Shown here: piece after piece, positions 45,605 to 54,704 of the stretch | Position numbering within the stretch: position 1 is the first letter of the stretch | How the letters are laid out: the number at the start of each line of letters is the position of its first letter | Source: Ignavibacteriota bacterium | GTDB taxonomy: Bacteria > Bacteroidota > Ignavibacteria > Ignavibacteriales > Melioribacteraceae | NCBI GenBank assembly: GCA_002746605.1 | Contig: PDPT01000046.1 | Coordinates: forward strand, 1-62,313 | Length of the DNA stretch: 62,313 nucleotides | Direction: 5' to 3' | Made by a program: the position numbers and the translations under genes | The notes under the pieces: generated by a model | Databases searched by the model: none | The model's input: only the letters and a program-made list of their open reading frames with translations | Told to the model about the DNA's origin: nothing

Positions 45605-48190
45605 TTAGCGATTGTAAACACCTCCTCTTCTTGTTACTTTTACATCGCGTAGTTCCGGTGCTTTCATTCTTATTTCAAATCTAAAACCGGAATATCTTCC
45701 AAGAGGATTCCAACTAAAATTCATTTCCCAGCACTCTAAGTCTCTAAATATTGATACTTGTGGTGCGGAGAATTCATCATTCTGAAAATCGTAATTACCA
45801 TTAACACTTATTTTCCAATTCTTGGCAAGATTAAACCCTAGATTTAGTCCTAAATTTGTTCTTAAATTTCCTTCTTTATTTGTTGGTTTGCTAAAATTAT
45901 ATCTGTAACTCAAACTCAAATTCCAGGGTATGGAAAAATCAACGTCTTCATCATTATAGTCATTAACATTTTGATAATCATCTTTTTTGAGTGCCTTAAA
46001 TTCTTCTTTATCTTCTTTCTTTTTCCCTGTTCTTTCTTCACCCATAATTTTTTCTGCGGAAAGTGATGTGCTTATCGAAAAGTTAAAATTAGTAATTCTA
46101 AATAATCCTTTTTTCAAGCTGGCAAGATATGTATTGGTTCTTCCATTATTATCAAAGTTATAAAACGTATAGGATGAACTTCCCGAGAAGTTAAGTAATT
46201 GTCCGATATTCGTTCTGTAGTTAATTCTTAAATCCGATAATTTATTTTTCTCAGCAGCAAAATTATAACCCGTGGATAAGTCCAAGTTAAGCAATGTAAT
46301 CTTTTTTGATTTTGAAGTTGTATCCGTGGGATCTTTCATAGTTTTCATTTCGAAAACATTTCCTAAAGCAAAAGAGAGACTCTGACTTTCGCCAGAACCT
46401 GCTCCACCATAAATTTCTTTGCCGTAAGGATCGTACCATTCTTCAATTCCATCTTCATTGATATAGCTTTCATAATAACCCCATTTCTTCCCCGAGAAAT
46501 CAGGATGGTAATTATAGGAAACTCTAGGAGTTAGTGTGTGCCTAAATGCTTGGATACCAAAGATTTCGGGCTGCATCATTCCATACAATTTTGTAGATGC
46601 AGATACACCAAAATTAAATGTTCTTATTATATTAAAATCGTCAACATCTTTTTCAGTATAACTATTTACTGCCATCGAGTTCTTTAAAGCATGTAAAGCT
46701 GCTAAAGAATTAGATTCTTGAACACTACTTAAAACTCTTTTTGTTTTTTTATTATACCATTTTTCAACATAACTAAGACTGGGCGAGATATTAAAATAAC
46801 CTATTTGAGGCGATACATTCATACTAATATTATGTCTCGCTCCGGCTCGGTTTGTTACCTTGCCATTAAGATTGGTTCTATTATTTTTAATCTGTGCACT
46901 ATAATTCATTCCAATTTTTTCATACCAACTTTCATTTCTTGAAGACTCTGATGTTTTGAACGGATAAAACCTTGACTTATTAAAATTTATATTAGGTAAA
47001 ACTTCTTTTATGTTAACCGAATCTAGAATTTGAGTCCGGCTATAGTTAATTGTAAGCGAGTTGCCCGATTCTTCCCACCGTTTCGATAATGTAGCATTTG
47101 AAGTAATTGCTTTAGTTAACAAATCATTGTAGTTTGTACTTGTATTTCGCAAGTAAGTACTTGATTGAAAATTAAGACTAACATCTAGTCTAAGAGTCGG
47201 AGTAAAAGTTTGATTATGATTAACATTAAGATTCCAATCGGTTGTTTTTGCAAATGTAGGATCGTTATCTTCACCGATTAAAATTTTTGAATAACTTCCG
47301 TTAATGCTGCCGTTAAAATCATATCGTTTTGCATATCTTATTCTCCCATAAGCCCGCCAGCCTCCACGCGTATAATAATCACCGGTTAAGGTTAAATCTA
47401 AATAATTACTAATTGCGAAAAAATAACCGAAATGTTTAAAGTAGTGTCCTCTATTATTTATCTCTCCGTAAGTTGGGGCAATTATTCCCGAACGCCTTCC
47501 TTTTTGAATTGGAAAAACAGCAAAAGGAATAGGGATTGGCAAAGGGACACCACCGATATACATAAAAATCCATTTAGCAAAAATCTTATCTTTTTGAATC
47601 ACTTTCATTTCTTTAGCTGTAAAATGCGTATGGGGTGTATCGCTTTTGCAGGTTGTATAAAGACCATCTTTGATAAAGAAAGTATTTTTGTTTACTTTCT
47701 TTACCGCACTTCCCTCGTATCTTTGATCTTGCTTTTTATTTTTGGCAGCGGAAATAAATCCTCTTTGTGTTTTAAAATTATACTTTAAACTTGTACCTTC
47801 GTAATTTTCGCCGGCTTCGGTTAATTTAGGAGTTTCAACCAATTCATCAACATTAGTTGTATCATTCTTTCTTATTACACCCTCTGACTCTAAATCACTC
47901 GTTTTGAAATTTACACTTATCTTTCCGCCGGTTAAATCAGTTTGTTTGTATTTAAGCTCACCATTTCCGTAGATATACATTTTTTTATTTTTCAGATCGA
48001 AGCATATAGAATCTTTTGCAGTACTAACAACAACCGCATCTATGTCATTATTCTTTTTTTTTGTTGAATCGGAAATAGATATTAACGAAGAATCTTGTAA
48101 TACAGCATTGGTTTGCAAGGAATCCAAATTATTTTCTTGCGCATTAAGTACAATAAATCCCAGAAGCAAAATTAGAATAATGTTTTTCAT
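45605..48190 (-). CDS. LPS-assembly protein LptD (OstA-like)
   Basis: 861 residues. After a signal peptide (cut near LNA-Q) comes a periplasmic OstA/jelly-roll region (YIYGNGELKYKQTDLTGGKISVNFKTSDLESEG ... NYEGTSLKYNFKTQRGFI), then YIGGVPLPIPIPFAVFP and a long beta barrel rich in aromatic strands. The PxPxP-type segment and RRSGIIAPTYGEINNRGHYF stretch are typical of Bacteroidota LptD. The protein inserts LPS into the outer leaflet with LptE. Cysteine pairs like those of E. coli LptD are not evident. The ordinary housekeeping gene next to cas6 marks one edge of the CRISPR locus. Confidence 0.85.
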   Translation of the reverse strand: MKNIILILLLGFIVLNAQENNLDSLQTNAVLQDSSLISISDSTKKKNNDIDAVVVSTAKDSICFDLKNKKMYIYGNGELKYKQTDLTGGKISVNFKTSDLESEGVIRKNDTTNVDELVETPKLTEAGENYEGTSLKYNFKTQRGFISAAKNKKQDQRYEGSAVKKVNKNTFFIKDGLYTTCKSDTPHTHFTAKEMKVIQKDKIFAKWIFMYIGGVPLPIPIPFAVFPIQKGRRSGIIAPTYGEINNRGHYFKHFGYFFAISNYLDLTLTGDYYTRGGWRAYGRIRYAKRYDFNGSINGSYSKILIGEDNDPTFAKTTDWNLNVNHNQTFTPTLRLDVSLNFQSSTYLRNTSTNYNDLLTKAITSNATLSKRWEESGNSLTINYSRTQILDSVNIKEVLPNINFNKSRFYPFKTSESSRNESWYEKIGMNYSAQIKNNRTNLNGKVTNRAGARHNISMNVSPQIGYFNISPSLSYVEKWYNKKTKRVLSSVQESNSLAALHALKNSMAVNSYTEKDVDDFNIIRTFNFGVSASTKLYGMMQPEIFGIQAFRHTLTPRVSYNYHPDFSGKKWGYYESYINEDGIEEWYDPYGKEIYGGAGSGESQSLSFALGNVFEMKTMKDPTDTTSKSKKITLLNLDLSTGYNFAAEKNKLSDLRINYRTNIGQLLNFSGSSSYTFYNFDNNGRTNTYLASLKKGLFRITNFNFSISTSLSAEKIMGEERTGKKKEDKEEFKALKKDDYQNVNDYNDEDVDFSIPWNLSLSYRYNFSKPTNKEGNLRTNLGLNLGFNLAKNWKISVNGNYDFQNDEFSAPQVSIFRDLECWEMNFSWNPLGRYSGFRFEIRMKAPELRDVKVTRRGGVYNR

Positions 48191-48261
48191 TTTAATTAAA
48201 AATCTTTATCGACTTCATTATAACTTAAAATTAAATATTATAATATTTAAAAATTTCATGG

Positions 48262-49218
48262 TTATGAATAAAATACTAAAGATGCAGCTCCTTCGGTTCC
48301 TGCTTTATTTCCCAAGCTTGATTTTATTACTTTTACTCTGTCGCTTAAAGATTTTAGAACTCTGGATTTAATTGATTCTTCCGTAGCTTTTAACAGCGGT
48401 TCTCCAAAGCCTGCAACACCACCTCCGATAACAATATTCGTTATATCAAAAACATTAACTATCGAAGCTAAACCATATCCCAAAGTTTCACCTAATCTTT
48501 CAATTACTTTTTTTGAAAAATTATCTTTCAGAAGTGCCGCTTCATGAATAATCTTAGGAGTAAGATTACTTAAATTATTATCGGTTAATTTATAGATAAG
48601 ACTTTCTTTATTATTTTTTAGTTCTTTTCTTACATTTTCAATTATATAATTATTACCAAGATAAGTTTCCAAGCATCCGTAAGAACCACACTTACATTTG
48701 GGTCCGTTACTATCTATTGTGATATGCCCGATTTCTCCTGCAGCTCCGGTATCACCTCTAAATAATTTTCTTTTGTAAATTATTCCACCGCCAACACCCG
48801 TACCCAGGGTAACCATTATAAAACTTTCTACATCCTTTGCATTGCCGTAAATGAGTTCACCAATAGCAGCGGCATTTGCATCATTTTCAACAAAAACAGG
48901 AAGTGAAAATTCATCTTGCATAATTTTACCGAGATGAACTCTGTCCCAACCACAAAGGTTAGGTGGATTTTCTACTGTTCCTTGTTTCAGACAAACAACC
49001 CCAGGTGCACCGATTCCAATTCCAAGTATAGTGGAACGGTCAGATTCTTCTAATAACTCTCTTATCCCTTTTTTAATCTGATTAAGAGATTTATCTACTC
49101 CTTCGTTTGCAAGCGTAGGAAGTACCAATTCTTTTAATACTTCACCTTCTTGTGTAACAATACCAAATTTAACTTTTGTACCGCCAAGGTCAACTCCTAT
49201 TGAATTTTTCTTTTCCAT
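48262..49218 (-). CDS. ROK-family sugar kinase (glucokinase-like)
   Basis: 318 residues. The N-terminal phosphate motif is IGVDLGGTKVKFGIV; ENDANAAAIGELIYG and VTLGTGVGGGIIY are present, and the ROK zinc motif appears as GPKCKCGSYGCLETYLG, with EIGH just before it. These are the features of ROK glucokinases/N-acetylhexosamine kinases; no DNA-binding domain is present. Sugar specificity is not certain. GGGAGA precedes the ATG, which lies two bases after the upstream lipoprotein gene. Confidence 0.9.
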   Translation of the reverse strand: MEKKNSIGVDLGGTKVKFGIVTQEGEVLKELVLPTLANEGVDKSLNQIKKGIRELLEESDRSTILGIGIGAPGVVCLKQGTVENPPNLCGWDRVHLGKIMQDEFSLPVFVENDANAAAIGELIYGNAKDVESFIMVTLGTGVGGGIIYKRKLFRGDTGAAGEIGHITIDSNGPKCKCGSYGCLETYLGNNYIIENVRKELKNNKESLIYKLTDNNLSNLTPKIIHEAALLKDNFSKKVIERLGETLGYGLASIVNVFDITNIVIGGGVAGFGEPLLKATEESIKSRVLKSLSDRVKVIKSSLGNKAGTEGAASLVFYS

Positions 49219-49220
49219 TT

Positions 49221-49832
49221 TTATCTCCCGTTCGTAAATGATTTATCAAGAATTGTTATTGGTTTCGGATATGATAGTTTTCCAATCGGTGTACCGAGAA
49301 TAGGTTTTGCCACAAGTTTTAAGTTAGATGAACTTCCGTTTTTGCCTCCAAGACTTAAAGCTAATTTTATTAAATTATTTAATCCCTTACCTTTAAAAAA
49401 GTCCAATAGATTCAGACTCATTTCCAATGGGATTACAGTTGAACTTTTTACGGCAGGCACATTAACAGGATTTGATAATTTACCTGAAATTGTTTTCTTG
49501 CCATCTATATATAAGGTCCAAGGAAAATCATCGAGAGTTATATTAGTTAAAGATGCATTTGAATTTTTATTAGGATTTTTTGCAATTACATTAACTACAA
49601 ATGTAACCGAAAATTTACCGGAAATTAAATCCGAAGTTAATTTTAAAATATCGGTACTTTTAAAATCACTCAACTTTGTTTTGTTACTTACAGAAATATT
49701 TGAAACTTTGAAATTACTTACATTTCCAAGCTTAAATTGTAACTTTGATAAGCTCATTATAGAGTTGAAAGTACTGCACGAACTCAATATGAATGTTAAC
49801 AAAACTATAAACATTAAATTTTTTCTTTTCAC
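49221..49832 (-). CDS. Lipoprotein, LEA14-like
   Basis: 203 residues with a lipobox: FILSSC at residues 14-19, so C19 is the likely lipidated residue. The middle part, KFSVTFVVNVIAKNPNKNSNASLTNITLDDFPWTLYIDGKKTISGKLSNPVNVPA, has the pattern of LEA type-2/WHy-like domains (NPN, then a short beta segment and a proline before the V/I-P step). Exact role is unknown. It overlaps the oxidoreductase gene by 4 nt. Confidence 0.7.
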   Translation of the reverse strand: MKRKNLMFIVLLTFILSSCSTFNSIMSLSKLQFKLGNVSNFKVSNISVSNKTKLSDFKSTDILKLTSDLISGKFSVTFVVNVIAKNPNKNSNASLTNITLDDFPWTLYIDGKKTISGKLSNPVNVPAVKSSTVIPLEMSLNLLDFFKGKGLNNLIKLALSLGGKNGSSSNLKLVAKPILGTPIGKLSYPKPITILDKSFTNGR

Positions 49833-50818
49833 TTTAATTTTGTATCCTCTATTTTTTTTAAAATTATTTGAGCTACTTTTAAGGCTCGCAAACCATCCTC
49901 ACCGCTTACTACCGGTTTTTTATCATCGATAACAGAATCAGCAAATAATTGCAATTCATGTTTTAGAGCATTTACTTCTTTAACTTCAGGTTGTTCATAA
50001 ACTACGGATTTCTTCTTATCGCCAACACCAATTTCACCGAATGATAGGAAATGATGTTCGCTCATCTCTGCAGGAGCAATTAGTCTAAATACTTCCGAAA
50101 CACCTGAATTAAAATCTACAGAAATATAAGCATCTTTCTGAAACATTCTCATTTTTCTCATTTTCTTTTGAGAAATTCTGCTTGCAGTAACATTAGCAAC
50201 CGCACCGTTTTCAAACTCAAGTCTTGCATTTGCAATATCTAAACTATCAGAAACAACAGCTACACCGCTGGCTCTAACTTCCTTAACTTCACTTTTTATT
50301 AAACTTAAAATAATATCAATATCGTGAATCATTAAGTCTAAGACAACTGCAACATCGGTTCCTCTCGGATTGAACTGTGCAAGTCTATCGGTTTGAATAA
50401 ATTTTGGTTCTAACACATACTTTTCTAAACTTAAAAGTGCAGGATTAAACCTTTCTATATGTCCTACTTGAAGTTTAAGTTTTTTATTATTTGATATTTT
50501 AACAACTTCTTCAGCTTGTTCAATTGTTGTTGTAATAGGTTTTTCTACAAAAACATGAACATCTTTTTCGAACGCTTGTTTTATTAAATCGTAATGTGAA
50601 CTTGTTGTGGCAGCTATCGAAACGGCATCGATACTGTTTAGAAATTCGTTCAAATCTTCAAAAAATTTTGTGTTGTTTTCTTCAGCAGCTTTTTTAGCAG
50701 CTTCTTTTTGAATATCAAAAACACCAACTAATTCGGTTCGGCTTAATTCTTTGGCAAGTTTTGTATGAATTTTGCCTAAGTGTCCGGTACCAATAATACC
50801 AATTTTTAATTTTTCCAT
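49829..50818 (-). CDS. Gfo/Idh/MocA oxidoreductase, GnnA-like
   Basis: 329 residues. The NAD-binding motif GIIGTGHLGKIHTKLAKE, then VFVEKPITTTIEQAEEVV with the catalytic EKP, are family marks. LQVGHIERFNPALLSLE, RGTDVAVVLDLMIHDIDIILSLI and ASRISQKKMRKMRMFQ resemble UDP-N-acetylglucosamine 3-dehydrogenases (GnnA), which provide the 3-keto sugar for 3-amino lipid A. No obvious GnnB aminotransferase is next to it, so the substrate is inference. It is two bases after the T9SS plug gene and probably in one operon with the lipoprotein and kinase downstream. Confidence 0.85.
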   Translation of the reverse strand: MEKLKIGIIGTGHLGKIHTKLAKELSRTELVGVFDIQKEAAKKAAEENNTKFFEDLNEFLNSIDAVSIAATTSSHYDLIKQAFEKDVHVFVEKPITTTIEQAEEVVKISNNKKLKLQVGHIERFNPALLSLEKYVLEPKFIQTDRLAQFNPRGTDVAVVLDLMIHDIDIILSLIKSEVKEVRASGVAVVSDSLDIANARLEFENGAVANVTASRISQKKMRKMRMFQKDAYISVDFNSGVSEVFRLIAPAEMSEHHFLSFGEIGVGDKKKSVVYEQPEVKEVNALKHELQLFADSVIDDKKPVVSGEDGLRALKVAQIILKKIEDTKLK

Positions 50819-50819
50819 T

Positions 50820-52028
50820 TTATCTCACAATTTGCTTGTAACCAATAATTTCATCATACTCCCCATTTATAGGAGATTTATAAAATAAAAATATAGAATA
50901 AATATTTTCCGTATCCCAAAAGTTTCCTTCAAAAATTCGCCAGTCTATGTTAACAACTTTTTCATCTTTAATATTGCCGGTTACATATTGGTAATCGTAT
51001 TTTCCCCGTTTTAGTTCAATATTTATAGTATAAATATCGTTTCTTTTCTTTAATTTGAATCGAGGCAAAACTTCCCAATTAGTAAATGAACCAACAATAA
51101 AAATATCATTTTTAATTTCTTTATGTGGTTTAAACTCAAATTTTGTTTCTAAGTAATCCGCTTCAATATTCTTATTATCCATCAGCAGAAAACCACCGTT
51201 CAAATCTTTTTTATTTTGTTTGTAAAATTCCGAATATTCAATTCCACTAAACCTGGCTTTGGTTTTAGGAAACGGATAGCGATTTTCAGATCTTGTATCT
51301 ATTTGTCTGTATTCGCTGCCGGGTTCTACATCTTTAATAATGAATGAAAAATATTTTCCGGCATCCCAACGAAAAGCTCTGTTTTGTGAATAAACATCTT
51401 TATCTAAAATTATGGGATTATTCAATTCGTTGTTTTTGATAATTTCTATGTGCTCAATTCTAAAAGGATCTAAAAAATACGGTATTGCAAAATTAACTTC
51501 AAAATTTATAACTCTATCTCTAGCATTGTTATCTGAAATACTGCCTTCTCTTCTTTTTTCATCAATTTCAAAATTCAGCTTAACTTTATTTCCAACTACA
51601 AAAAACTTTCCATAATCATAAATAAGATTATCATCAAATTTATCTGTAATAAAAAACATCCACTTACCAGTTACATTAAACTTAATGTTTTTAGTTGGGA
51701 AAGTTTCATTTACAAAATAATTGGCACCATGAATCTCAAAAGGAAGCGGTTGAACATCAACATTATAGAAAATCGTTGACCCTACTTCAGTTAATAAATT
51801 GTTATCATAAGGCTGCCATTCAGCGTCACAAAATTTAAAAATTATATTGAATGACGGTTGTGTTTCAGCTTCAACTTCAAAATATATATTTAATTTATTG
51901 TTAGAATTCATTTGCAGAACAGGAAGTTCAGTCTCGCTTCTACTCGTATAAGTTTTAAGGCTTTTAATTGCAACTTGCCCATGTAAAACAGCAAACCATA
52001 AAATAAAAATGATTAAAACTTTCTTCAT
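50820..52028 (-). CDS. T9SS plug-type protein (DUF5103)
   Basis: 402 residues with a signal peptide (cut near LHG-Q). The opening YTSRSETELPVLQMNSNNKLNIYFEVEAE, FKFCDAEWQPYDNNLL and the LPFEIHGANY region match the DUF5103 family; members include the Plug protein that closes the SprA channel of the type IX system. The C-terminal FIVGSFTNWEVLPRFKLKKRND is an Ig/E-set-like fold resembling the glycogen-binding segment. With the T9SS cargo protein at 19864 it supports an active type IX system in this genome, though other core genes are outside the window. Confidence 0.8.
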   Translation of the reverse strand: MKKVLIIFILWFAVLHGQVAIKSLKTYTSRSETELPVLQMNSNNKLNIYFEVEAETQPSFNIIFKFCDAEWQPYDNNLLTEVGSTIFYNVDVQPLPFEIHGANYFVNETFPTKNIKFNVTGKWMFFITDKFDDNLIYDYGKFFVVGNKVKLNFEIDEKRREGSISDNNARDRVINFEVNFAIPYFLDPFRIEHIEIIKNNELNNPIILDKDVYSQNRAFRWDAGKYFSFIIKDVEPGSEYRQIDTRSENRYPFPKTKARFSGIEYSEFYKQNKKDLNGGFLLMDNKNIEADYLETKFEFKPHKEIKNDIFIVGSFTNWEVLPRFKLKKRNDIYTINIELKRGKYDYQYVTGNIKDEKVVNIDWRIFEGNFWDTENIYSIFLFYKSPINGEYDEIIGYKQIVR

Positions 52029-52224
52029 ATTCTCTAATAATTTAATTGGAAAAATAACAAATTTTAAGCTCTATTCAATGAAAATGATAATGCCCTAACA
52101 TAGATGAAAGACATTAGATGACAGTATTCCATCTTGAGAACGTAATGCAAACTTTCCGGTCTGCGTACAAAGCAGCACCGAGACTTAAAAACGTTTAAAT
52201 GTAATTATGAAATTGTTAACGAAT
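52029..52224. other. Intergenic region with a GC-richer segment
   Basis: Within about 195 bases, 52125-52195 is close to half G+C, clearly above its AT-rich surroundings. It includes CTTTCCGGTCTGCGTACAAA. Two minus-strand frames run open across part of it, but none has a start or ribosome binding site. It may be a remnant of a gene or a dispersed repeat; no identity is claimed. Confidence 0.35.
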
Positions 52225-52728
52225 TTAGATATCAAAAGATTCCGGTACATTATTATCTTCTACATGAAACCATTGATCTTTTGAAAAATCGACATCTGTG
52301 ATTTTGCTAATGTGCATTTTGAAGTATTTTCCTTCGGCTGTTACTGCAACATCTCCGTTCGGAAGCACAATTCTGCCTTCACCCTCAAAAGTGCGTGATG
52401 TTTCCTTGGTAATTTTACAAATAACTTTTAATTCTTCGTTGTAAGGAACAGGCTTTTTGAATTTTACATTAAGCTCCAAAGTTACACCCCAAATTTCTTT
52501 GTCTTTTATCATTATTGCTCTACCGATTGCTTCATCTAATATCGTCGAAGCTATTCCTCCGTGCAATCTTCCCGGATAACTTTGATGAATATCTTTCGGT
52601 GTAAATGTTGCTACAAGTTCACCGTTCTTCATTTCGTAGAAAGATGCTTTCAGCCCGAGCTCATTACTCATTCCGCATACGAAACACATTTTAGAATTGT
52701 TTTGTTTTTTTATAACTTTTTGTTGCAT
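52225..52728 (-). CDS. PaaI-like hotdog thioesterase
   Basis: 167 residues. HQSYPGRLHGGIASTILDEAIGRA is the hotdog-fold 4HBT motif (HGG, then the catalytic region), and the later strands (TLELNVKFKKPVPYNEEL, RTFEGEGRIVLPNGDVAVTAEGKYF) complete the fold. An N-terminal KMCFVCGMSNELGLKASFYE with a CxxC is often found in this subset. It probably hydrolyses acyl-CoA; the substrate is unknown. Confidence 0.82.
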   Translation of the reverse strand: MQQKVIKKQNNSKMCFVCGMSNELGLKASFYEMKNGELVATFTPKDIHQSYPGRLHGGIASTILDEAIGRAIMIKDKEIWGVTLELNVKFKKPVPYNEELKVICKITKETSRTFEGEGRIVLPNGDVAVTAEGKYFKMHISKITDVDFSKDQWFHVEDNNVPESFDI

Positions 52729-52835
52729 TGTTAACTCTCTCGTTTCTCCATCAAAGTTAATAGGTTAGTTCATTTCTTCCGTTTAAGTTTTAACTATTGC
52801 CTCTTTACTGTTTCGTTTTGTATTTGTCCTTATAT

Positions 52836-53066
52836 TCATTTCTTAACATTAAACTTTATAATTTTCGCCGGACAATTTTTCGATGCAGCTTCCAGATTTT
52901 CCAATTCGTCATATCCTACTTTTGCCGTATAAATTCCCTTTTTCTCTTTTCCATCAATAAGATTACTCTTACCATCTTTTTTTGAAACTCGCCATCTGTT
53001 CGGGTCAGCTTCTACACAACCGTTGCAGCCAATACATTTACTTCTGAAATATGTTATTGAAATCAT
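52836..53066 (-). CDS. Small 4Fe-4S ferredoxin
   Basis: 76 residues. Cysteines C11, C14 and C17 (SKCIGCNGCVEADP) and C65 (KNCPAKII) can ligate a single [4Fe-4S] cluster; the second cluster of classical ferredoxins is missing. The ATG overlaps the U32 gene stop as ATGA, so it is translationally coupled to that gene, and probably serves as its electron donor or partner. That is inference from the arrangement. Confidence 0.85.
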   Translation of the reverse strand: MISITYFRSKCIGCNGCVEADPNRWRVSKKDGKSNLIDGKEKKGIYTAKVGYDELENLEAASKNCPAKIIKFNVKK

Positions 53067-54304
53067 TGAGCATCAACAACTTTATAAATTTTATCTGATG
53101 GTCTGATGGTCTTTTCAATACGAATAGAAAAATGTTCTCCTTTGTTTACTTCCTCTACGGGTTTATCATCAACTCTTATCTCTTCAGCGAAAGTTTCTAG
53201 TACTCCGGTTGTTGGTCCGGTTATTAAAATTTTATCACCTTTTTTTAAGGAATGACTTTCCAAAAGAAACTCACCGACTTTAACCTTGTTAAAATATTTA
53301 ATGCCCTTACCTATAAGAATTTTCTTTGTAGTTGCTTGTGAACCATAAGAATTACTCCACTCACCCATTTTTCTGCCGAGATAGTAACCGTCCCAAAATC
53401 CTTTATTGTAAACCTTTGCAAGTTCGGTTTTCCATTTTTTAATTTTATCTTGTGTATAAGTTTCTTCAAATATTGAATCCACAGCTTCTCTGTAACATTT
53501 AACGGTTGTATAAACATAATCGGCTGATCTTCCACGTCCTTCTATTTTTAGAACTTTTACTCCGGCATCTAAAACTTTATCAAGAAAATCAATTGTAGCA
53601 AGATCTTTGGCACTCATTATATATTCGTTATCTATATCGAGTTCAATTCCCTCTTCTTTATCTATTACCGTATATTCTCTTCTACAATTTTGAATGCAGG
53701 CTCCTCTGTTTGCCGATGAATTGTGAGAATGTAAACTTAAATAACACTTCCCCGAAACAGCCATGCAAAGTGCCCCGTGAGCAAAAACTTCTACTTCTAT
53801 TTTTTCCCCCGAAGGTCCGATAATATTTCTTCTTTCAATTTCTCTTGCGATATTTCCTACTTGCTGAAGACTTAATTCACGAGCCATTACCATTACATCT
53901 GCATAATCGGCATAGAACTCAACTGTTTCTATATTACTGATATTTGATTGAGTAGAAATGTGAACCGGATAACCAATTTTTTTTGCATAATTCATTGCCG
54001 CATGATCGGAAACAATAACAGCATCTATGCCACTTCCTTTTGCATTATCTATAATATTCTTCATCAAATTTATATCGTGATCATATAGAGTTGTGTTTAG
54101 AGTTATGTAAGATTTAATTTTGTTTTCTTTACAAATTGATGCAATTTTTTTAAGGTCTTCTATGGTAAAATTTATTGATGAACGTGCTCGCATATTCAAT
54201 TGCTCAACACCAAAGTAAATTGAATTGCAACCTGCTTTTATTGCAGCACTTAATGACTCCCAAGAACCGACCGGAGCCATTATTTCTATGTTATTTTGTT
54301 TCAT
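53063..54304 (-). CDS. U32-family peptidase-like protein
   Basis: 413 residues. The core motif VEVFAHGALCMAVSGKCYLS with RGACIQNCRREY gives four conserved cysteines (C180, C187, C203, C207), probably an iron-sulfur site as in TrhP/UbiU-type U32 proteins. The N-terminus PVGSWESLSAAIKAGCNSIYFGV is the TIM-barrel start. The family includes enzymes for 5-hydroxyuridine in tRNA (TrhP) and anaerobic ubiquinone hydroxylation; exact activity here is not known. It is followed by the ferredoxin, supporting a redox role rather than proteolysis. Confidence 0.88.
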   Translation of the reverse strand: MKQNNIEIMAPVGSWESLSAAIKAGCNSIYFGVEQLNMRARSSINFTIEDLKKIASICKENKIKSYITLNTTLYDHDINLMKNIIDNAKGSGIDAVIVSDHAAMNYAKKIGYPVHISTQSNISNIETVEFYADYADVMVMARELSLQQVGNIAREIERRNIIGPSGEKIEVEVFAHGALCMAVSGKCYLSLHSHNSSANRGACIQNCRREYTVIDKEEGIELDIDNEYIMSAKDLATIDFLDKVLDAGVKVLKIEGRGRSADYVYTTVKCYREAVDSIFEETYTQDKIKKWKTELAKVYNKGFWDGYYLGRKMGEWSNSYGSQATTKKILIGKGIKYFNKVKVGEFLLESHSLKKGDKILITGPTTGVLETFAEEIRVDDKPVEEVNKGEHFSIRIEKTIRPSDKIYKVVDAQ

Positions 54305-54704
54305 TTTTATCTTTCTAAAATTTGGACTTCAAAAATACAAAATAAAGAGTTATTTCGCTGATTAGGAATTTTGATTATAAAATTATTGTGGAATTTCTTT
54401 TGTGATGAATATAGTTAGTTTTATTGTACAAAACATAATAAAAAACTTGAAACAAAGCTATTAAATGCTTTGTGATTAGTTCCTTTGTTTATGATAAACA
54501 CAAAGTTAGGTTGTAAGCAATCCGGATCAAATCAAAACAAACATCAGTATAACTTAGAATCCGATAAAATTATGGAAAGACGAAAAATTGTTTGCTTTCT
54601 ACAAAGTTTTAATTATTGTACTTACGCTCTATAAAATTATAGAATTAAAACTATTGTATTCTTAAAATAATACTAAAAATTTTTGGTTTCTAATTTTTTT
54701 AGAC
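54305..54704. other. Intergenic region between rpiA and the U32 gene
   Basis: About 400 AT-rich bases. ACAAAGC and GCTTTGT (about 54451-54472) form a 7-bp stem, and CTTTGTTTAT with ATAAACACAAAG (about 54483-54505) another imperfect one. These may terminate the rpiA transcript, but neither is followed by a strong T-run. No gene, tRNA or riboswitch was recognised. Confidence 0.3.
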
